Part shown: in pieces, positions 57,228 to 64,000 of the stretch
Position numbering within the stretch: position 1 is the stretch's first letter
Layout of the letters: each line of letters starts with the position of its first letter
NCBI RefSeq assembly: GCF_018446385.1
Contig: NC_055990.1
Location: forward strand, 28,357,891 to 28,421,890
Reading direction: 5' to 3'
DNA from: Zingiber officinale
Lineage: Eukaryota > Streptophyta > Magnoliopsida > Zingiberales > Zingiberaceae
DNA: 64,000 nt
Notes under the pieces: model-generated
Databases searched by the model: none
What the model was told of the DNA's origin: nothing
The model's input: the letters and a program-made list of their open reading frames with translations, nothing else
Made by a program: the position numbers and the translations under genes

Positions 57228-57526
57228 CTAAGATTTCTCATTTATTATCAAAGCCACTTGATGTGTGGCTTTTGGTCCTAGAGCAATTTGAAGTGGTATT
57301 CCCAGCATGAGTGCTTCAGTTTGATGAGCACTTGAAGAATAAATTGATAGGCTGAGGAACATCAGAAGTAAGGAGAAGTGATCTTGGGATGGGACATCAA
57401 CATCGATGATCCCCTTGAGCACATGAATGACCTTTCGTATCATTGGCCTATGGCTCTCATCATCCTGAATGCACCAGCAAGAGATCTTGCAAGCTCTGTC
57501 CAACTCTTCCATGTTAACTTCCGTAG
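57228..57526 (-). pseudogene. RLK kinase C-terminal fragment
   Basis: The minus strand encodes TEVNMEELDRACKISCWCIQ, DDESHRPM and IDVDVP (57380-57526), the last helix of the kinase domain in the two intact RLKs (compare ACKLACWCIQDDESSRPKM in gene 1). Invariant Arg-Pro is kept. Upstream kinase sequence is absent. The following 3' region (57290-57375) matches the relic at 6705-6790. It is therefore the tail of a third, inverted family member, cut off by repeat insertions. Confidence 0.75.
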
Positions 57527-57559
57527 GATTAAAACAAACGAGAGGGAGGTGGGGCGAAT

Positions 57560-58250
57560 CTTGTTTTAAAATTTTTCTTTTCAGTTTAAAAACTTGTCAA
57601 AAAACTAAGTACACAGTAGAAAAATTAATTAAGAAAAGCACAATGGAAAATAAGTACATGGGTTGGTTTTACTTGATTCAAAGCGTTTGACGACTCCTAA
57701 TCTAAGGCTCACAATCCCTTCAATAGTATCGACTCGGTAATCTACTAAATTTTCCTCCAAAAAATTTTTAGGCAGAGAGATCAATTACATAAATGAGGAA
57801 GTGTAATAATCTACACTTTCCTATACAAGTATAATAATAACTAAAAATACACTTTCACCAACACTTGCAGTAGTTGTAGTTTGTAGCTCAAGGTCGATGT
57901 CACCTTGACTATAGTAGTTGGGCGTAGCAGGGTCACAGTAGAGCGGTAGCACAGAGAAAGCATAGAATGATCGAAGAAGCTTGTTCAAAAGTTGTGTTCA
58001 ATGCACTGGTCAAACCCCTCTTTTAAACTGCTTGGAGGTGCCTCCAATGACCTAGGACACCTCCAATCAAGCCAACCTGATTCGAACTTTGTGACTGCTA
58101 TACACTTAGGGGCGCCTCCATTTGGCTAAGGGTGCCTCCAGTTAGCTTTGAGGTGCCTCTAATCAACCTAGGGAGCCTCCAATCACTAAAACTTCATCCT
58201 CACAATTTATCTCTTCTAGGGCACCTCTATCCATCCAGGATGCCTTGAGT
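57560..58250 (-). repeat. Copia LTR fragment, minus orientation
   Basis: Has the copia LTR order seen elsewhere: tttacttgattcaaagcgt (U5), a TATA-like TTTAAAA near 58019-58027 and, upstream of it on the minus strand, ggcgcctcca/aggtgcctcca words (58035-58200). Neither terminus is clear and no TSD was found. Confidence 0.5.
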
Positions 58251-60165
58251 GTGATGTGGGACTGGTAGCCATGACTTCTAAGCAACACAACACACCCTCT
58301 AGCTACTAACCTGAAAGACAAAAGCAAATAAAAGGGTAGTGAGTATAACAACTCAGTGGGCATAAAAAGATAGTGCATTCTACTAAATATGAGGAGATCA
58401 AAGGATGTAGTCTCAGGTAAAATACTTACTATAAAAGTAAGAGCACCAATACAATTGTCCGCTAACCAAAAGCATATCCAACAATATAATACTCCACTAA
58501 CCTGCTCAACTAGATATAACCAATAGATCGGGAGTACATACAGTACATCTAAACCTACACGAACAAATACATAACTGTCATATAGCAAGCATATAACCAG
58601 TTTTAACTAGCGCAACAATATGCAATCACGAATGGGTCTCGTGGGCAGTATATAAATAGTCATTGTTCATTGGAGAATGCTCTTCTATGGATGCTCTCAT
58701 GGACGGACAAAATGAAATAGCTATCTAGCTTCTCAACCAAAAGCATATCCAACAATATAATACTCCACTAACCTGCTCAATTAGGTATAACCAATAGATC
58801 GGGAGTACATACAGTACATCTAAACCTACACGAACAAATACATAACTGTCATATAGCAAGCATATAACCAGTTTTGACTAGCGCAACAATATGCGATCAC
58901 GAATGGGTCTCGTGGGCAGTATATAAATAGTCATTGTTCATTGGAGAATGCTCTTCTATGGATGCTCTCATGGACGAACAGAATGAAATAGCTATCTAGC
59001 TTCTCAACCACTAACTATGGGAGAACACTTTATCACAGATGGTCTCATGGGCAGTCAGAGTATGTAAATAGTCACTGTTTGTAGGAGAATGTCCTACCAT
59101 GGATGATCTTATGGGAAGATAGGATACATAAGTAGCTATTGTCTACGGAAGAATACTCTACCACGGATGGTCCCATGGGCAGATAGGGTATATACATATA
59201 CCAAGTCATAATAACAAAATAAGCAGTAACAATCCATCCAAGGATAATGCTTTTCAAGCTACCCTATAGTCTAATCTCGTAAGCGTATAGGCATGAACCT
59301 ATATAACAACCAAAGGTCTAGTAGGATACTCGATATCCTACCCTACAGTAGAATCTTACTAATGTATAGGCATGAGCCTAAAGAATGAGCAAAGGTCTAG
59401 TTGGCTACTGAGCTATATAGCTACGAACTACATGCGATAGCTCAATATCACTATCTGGTCTAATGGGTTGTTCAAATGTATAGGCATGCAATAAGTAACA
59501 AGTTTATCAACATGTACCTAAGTACAATAACAAGTACAGTAGTAACAATTATAATCAAGGGAATCCTAGTCACCTAGTTATAATATCTCATCTAACTCTT
59601 TGGTATCATCATGATTACCGTAAACCAATAAGTTTAGAATCAAGTAGTCATGGATATTGTTACAAAGAAAATAACCCAGTAGAATACTCTACCCCTTAGC
59701 TAGGATAAGATATCTATCATGCGCAGGTAGGTATAGTCTCGTTGACATAAATACAATCACCTAAGTATGCATGAGTATACTTATAGGTACAAGCCTAAGT
59801 GTATAACTAGAGTATGATGTACATGCACGAATATCAATCTGAAACTATACTATGGTCTAGTGATATCATGAGTACTCAAATAATACATGCAAGAAAACAA
59901 AGAAGACTGCATAGATATCACAATAGATCAAAAATATAAACTCAAGTAATAAAAGGTCAAGCTCAAGAAGTAATATAGAGTAGATATTAAGGTAAAATAA
60001 CTACTACTCAATCAATGTAAATAATAGAATCATGTACTAAGGTCAAATATATAAAGAACATAAGCAGGAACTACCCACCTCATCGTAGATCGTCCTATCT
60101 CCAAGTTGGCAAATCTACCTCGAGCTCGAATCCTACAAGTATAGGATATTAAGGCAATCTAAATA
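58251..60165. other. Non-coding repeat-rich region
   Basis: 58630-59200 has about 64-bp degenerate units around gatggtctcatgggcagatag, with the 271-bp duplication on top. 59230-60160 contains cataggcatgarcctawa words (59288, 59357 and 59480). No open frame with recognisable similarity. Probably parts of old gypsy LTRs. Confidence 0.4.
58464..59005. repeat. 271-bp tandem duplication
   Basis: The segment starting aaccaaaagcatatccaaca at 58464 is repeated from 58735 with only a handful of base changes (for example ctagatata/ttaggtata). Spacing is exactly 271 bp. The high similarity indicates a recent duplication within an older decayed array. Confidence 0.9.
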
Positions 60166-61658
60166 TTGGGAAAATCCTTATAATAGAGTCAATTCAATCT
60201 ATCAACTCATCTTATTAGTAATTCCATTAACTACCACTATCAATTAATAAGTCGGTCACTCTGATTTCTAATCAATTATCAAATTGACTAATAAATCAAT
60301 TAATCTAATCTAATAATTAATTAATTTTTATTAATTAATTACCAAGATTCAATCAACCAAATAGTTAATGAATCTAACTCATTAATTATCCTACAAACTC
60401 TAATTGAATTGATTCAATCGATTAACATGATTAAATAATTAATTAACTAACAACCTACTTAACTTATTCTAATCCAACTAAATTTTATCAAACTTAGATT
60501 ACCAATAACCAAGTAATTAGCCTAATTAATCGTTCATAGTTTAATCAAATTACCAATTGATTAATCCACTTATTAATCAATCGAACACTTTAATTGAACT
60601 ATTGATTTATTAATTATTATGCTAATCAATCAATTCATTAATTACAACCAATTTATTTACTTTACTAGCCATTAATCTCAACCCAAATTAATTATATAAT
60701 TATTAAACTAATTAGCCCATACAACTCTAATTAAATGTTACCTAGTATACCCAACCAACGCTGAGAGAGTTCAGCTACTCGTGCGATAGAGAGGTTGGCA
60801 ATGACGGTTGCAACAACATGGTCAGGGAAGCGCCTGGTGATGGGCCGGCAGTGTGCCAAAAAAAGAGAGAGGGTGTGCACACTGCTGGTTGCTCAGACAG
60901 GGAGTAAAATGATGGTCGACGGTGAGGTGGAGACGTGCTCATGTGAGGGGAAGAAGAAAAGCTAATCGACGGTGCTTCGGATGACTAATAAGTTATTATT
61001 TGATATAATCTTTTGGGTTAATATTGGGTGTATTATATTTAATTGCACATGTGTATATGCACTTTTTATCATGTTTATACATGGAGATTGTTTTAGCTTA
61101 AGTGTACATTTTTTCTCTTAATTCATGATATTATTCTCACAATTTGAATTTGATTTTGTAGGGCACTTGAGTTGATTCAATTGGTATATTATCAAGGCTA
61201 ACAAGTGACTCACTCTACAAATGAAGGAGCTCATACCCAATCCAGTTCAATCCATTCCTACTTATTGAGCTTAACCCAAGTCAAACCCACCTCAATAAAA
61301 CCCTAATGCTGCATTTAAACCTAACCTAAACCCCCAAATAAACTTGATTTAAACCAAGGTATAAAACCCAAATTTCTCATAGATGAACAGTGTTTTGCGC
61401 TACTGTTCATCCACGATTTCCTTCCGTGCGATTACAACCCGTCTTCTCCACTCTAGATCCACTTCTAGCAGACTTCATCGGTGACGAGGTTCCCAACTAC
61501 TGGTGTCCATCTTTCATCCATCTGAGATTGCTTTAAGGCGTTCCTGCAGCGACAATTTGACTCTATAATTCTGTGTCCACCACTACATAGGAGGCGTTCC
61601 TCTGATCATCGGGTCCAACTCACAATAGTGACTATTAGCGGTGTTCCTTCGGAAGCAC
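60166..61658. other. A/T-rich spacer, no gene seen
   Basis: 60200-60740 is dominated by aattaatta/caattaat words. 60760-60980 is less A/T-rich (gggccggcagtgtgcc) and 61380-61650 has a pyrimidine-rich stretch. Neither gives a convincing product. Confidence 0.4.
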
Positions 61659-62895
61659 TGTAGGATCAATGTGCGCTAGAGGGGGAGGTGAATAGTGCCT
61701 GTGGTTTTCACGTTCGTTTAAAAATAATCTGAGTAAAACGCAACGGAAATAAAGATAAACGAAAGGTAAAAGCACAAGCAATTGAAAACACACCAAGATT
61801 TACTTGGTTTAGAGCTTGTAATGACTCATACTCCAAGGCTTGCACATGAGAGTGTTTTCGATGGGCAATCACTAATCAAACGAAAGTTGCAAGTACAATT
61901 TTAACTTATCTACATTCAATATGAAAAGTAAACAATGCCAATGACTCAGAGAATTAAATCTTTAGCATAGTCATCGTCGGGGCAGCATTTGAGCATCGAG
62001 AAGGAGTTTTCACAGCAACACAAAGAAGTGAAAGTTGCTTGGAATGATATTCCGAAGTCACTGGTCAAAGACTACTTTTATAGTCTGTCCCAGGTGCCTG
62101 GACCCCCCTGGGCACATGGACTATGCTAACATGATGTGCTCTCGTTAAAAGTCGATTGACAAAAATTATCCGCTTCCGAGCGCCCAAACCCCTTCCAGGT
62201 GCCAAGACCGTGATGTAGGCCCATCCAATCCTTGTACTCCAGCTAGGCGAAAAGATGGATTTTGGTGGTCTGGGCGTCCGGACCAGCTCCGGGAGCCTGA
62301 ACCACCATATGTTGCCAACTTCAATTTCTTGCAAAATAAGATTAGTTCAAGCAAATAATATGCAAAGAATGACAAGATTTGACACCTTTAGGACTATCCA
62401 GTACTGACTTTGAGTTTCGTTGAAACACTAGGTTGGACCAACGCCTACTATTCCCTCGTTGGGAAATGCATCCTCACCTACTCCTCTCAGGAGAAATTAC
62501 CTTTTGCTATACCAGTCCTCCAGATCGTCTGGACTTTTGCTCAACGTCTGAGACTTCAGGACTTCTTGCTGGATGTACGCTCCATGACTCATCCAGTCTT
62601 CCCTGGTGTCTACGACCACCAGGATTTTTACCTAGAATCAGCGATCTTAGGATTTTGCCTAACGTTCTCGACCTGCTAAGACTTCACCTAGTTCCCAGGA
62701 CTAGGACTTCATTACCTAATCGCAACTAGAACTTTCCACTTTCCTAATCGTAGTTAGGACTTTCCTTTGCCTAAGATCACTTAGGACTTTCCTGCACACT
62801 TAGTTCAGCATGTTAGATCACAAGATAGCTTAACTTTGAATACTTTGTCATAATCAAAACTTAGGTTTGATCATCTGGTGCTTTCTGTACCAATA
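61659..62895 (-). repeat. 3' LTR of a minus-strand copia
   Basis: 1,237 bp from tgtaggatcaatgtgcgctag to ctttctgtaccaata (TG/CA end mutated to TA). Same family layout as E1 and Z: acacaccaagatttacttgg, TATA box near 62075-62083, cccaggtgcctgga-rich block 62085-62300. The right side is followed by a purine tract on the minus strand (62896-62915) and about 185 bp of 3' interior, then it is cut off. Confidence 0.7.
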
Positions 62896-63100
62896 ATCTC
62901 CTCTCTTTTTTATTATGGTAACACAATTCAAAGTTAAATTTAAAACAAGTAAAAACCATATAGATAACAAGTAAAGCTAAGTGAGAGACTTTTTCAAAAA
63001 CTAAGTTTCTAAGACTTTGAAAGGGACTAAGAAATTATTTTTTAACGAGTTCAAAAACTCCCCCTAAAACATAGTATTTTATTAGCTCCTTATACAAGCT

Positions 63101-63159
63101 TGTTGGTGTAGGGTGCACCAGAATCGAATCTTAGTTTTAATGTTGTCATAGGTTCAAGT
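63101..63159 (+). repeat. Truncated copia LTR head
   Basis: tgttggtgtagggtgcaccag, then gaatcttagttttaatgttg, resembles the first 60 bp of the X LTR in plus orientation. It is cut at 63160 by the start of another LTR. Confidence 0.5.
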
Positions 63160-63700
63160 TGTTGGGATGTATACTTTAAGCCTAGCTTTTGTAAGAATAT
63201 CTGTTTTGAAATATTTTGAAATGAGAATCACTTTGGTCAAATGTCTGCATTTTATATTTATATATATGTCAATACAGTTGCCCATTTAATTTATATTATA
63301 GATAACATGGTGTGTGGTGTCACACAGAAGATCATATTATCGGTTCCTTATAAATTATAAATAGTAGCTCACAACCAAGATGGATTGGGACAAACCATTG
63401 GAACAGTTATAGTGTAATTTGGTATTAGTCTGCCTTGACTATAAAATTACACTAGTACACTATGTGTGTATTGAGCAGGACTGTTTGAGGTTGTTCGATT
63501 TATACTAACTACATAAAAGAACAGAACCTCTGTTATTATGGGTGTGTGGTGTTGACCATATTACATGTCACGTGGTGCATCAAATTGATTAAGATTGGAA
63601 TGTTTCAAAACTAACGATAAGAGATGTAGTATGGAGTCCCAAGTTGTATTTTTCCAAGGGTAACTAATAAATGTATGTGCATTCTAGAATTGATTATAAA
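63160..63700 (+). repeat. Copia LTR start of another family
   Basis: Starts TGTTGGGATGTATACTTTAA, a common plant copia LTR head. The following 500 bp is non-coding. The end of the LTR and any interior could not be identified before the window edge; 63700-64000 is plain A/T-rich DNA. Confidence 0.4.
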
Positions 63701-64000
63701 TTGAATTTCCTTCAAATGAATATTAACTAAATTCTATTTCTTATGCAACATTGAATCAAATTATTCAACTTCTGTATCTTCCATTCTCAATCAAGTAACC
63801 ATTAAATTCAATTACCAAACAAACTCATACAACCCAACCAGCATCCATTTTATATCCATAACCAACTCCAACAATAAAGCTCAAACAAATTAATATTGAA
63901 TAGAAGTAACAATAAAAAATTTAAGGCAAGTATTCAACACTTAAACAAGATCTCAGTAACCTCAAGTCCAATTCAGAGAACAAAGATAAGCTAGTAAATA

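Noticed and set aside
62410..62729. Open frames of about 90-98 codons on the plus strand
   Set aside because: They lie antisense within a copia LTR whose other copies do not keep these frames.

Overview
This is a plant nuclear window. The evidence is intronless receptor-kinase genes with plant-specific G-type lectin, S-locus and PAN domains, plus Ty1/copia and Ty3/gypsy chromovirus elements primed by initiator tRNA-Met, a hAT-type MITE, a CACTA relic and a tRNA-derived SINE. The GC-rich 5' parts of the coding sequences and the repeat style suggest a monocot, possibly Zingiberales; that placement is a low-confidence inference. Only two intact host genes are visible; nearly everything else is nested, mostly decayed transposable-element sequence.

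Genes. Two paralogous membrane receptor kinases (G-type lectin S-receptor-like Ser/Thr kinases of the Arabidopsis At2g19130 type) lie on the + strand about 45 kb apart, at 3783-6188 and 51268-53739. They share promoter repeats rich in WRKY-type W-boxes, the lectin domain and the kinase core almost unchanged, but differ strongly in the S-locus/PAN/transmembrane middle. Two decayed tails of a further family member lie at 6705-6790 (+) and 57228-57526 (-), so this was once a larger local cluster.

Layout. 1-3420: LTR remnants, a 53-bp tandem array and a SINE. 3421-6301: RLK gene 1. 6700-9371: RLK relic, CACTA remnant, copia LTR fragment. 9877-16062: a minus-strand copia element without recognisable pol, flanked by TSD tgatc. 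16473-27255: the 3' LTR and RNase H end of a minus-strand copia, its LTR split by a complete Tekay-like gypsy (16685-24594, TSD caatc) whose 5' LTR is a fold-back. 27256-30537: the 5' half of a plus-strand copia (X). 30538-35171: a scrambled gypsy-LTR cluster with a second fold-back. 35172-47484: the 3' part of a related copia (Y), interrupted by a hAT MITE (36700-42088, 8-bp TSD) that is itself interrupted by a gag-only copia (37273-42025, TSD acctt). 47485-51150: decayed repeats and the gene 2 promoter. 51268-53739: RLK gene 2. 54490-57045: a gypsy LTR-like sequence with about fourteen 108-bp units. 57228-64000: RLK relic, tandem repeats and copia LTRs.

Two patterns stand out. First, two different gypsy families here carry the LTR head joined to an inverted copy of itself; one of these keeps an intact target-site duplication. 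Second, many unrelated LTRs place a cluster of one family-specific short palindrome (CACGGCCGTG, GGCGCC, CCAGTCGACTGG, CCCTAGG and others) just upstream of the TATA box.
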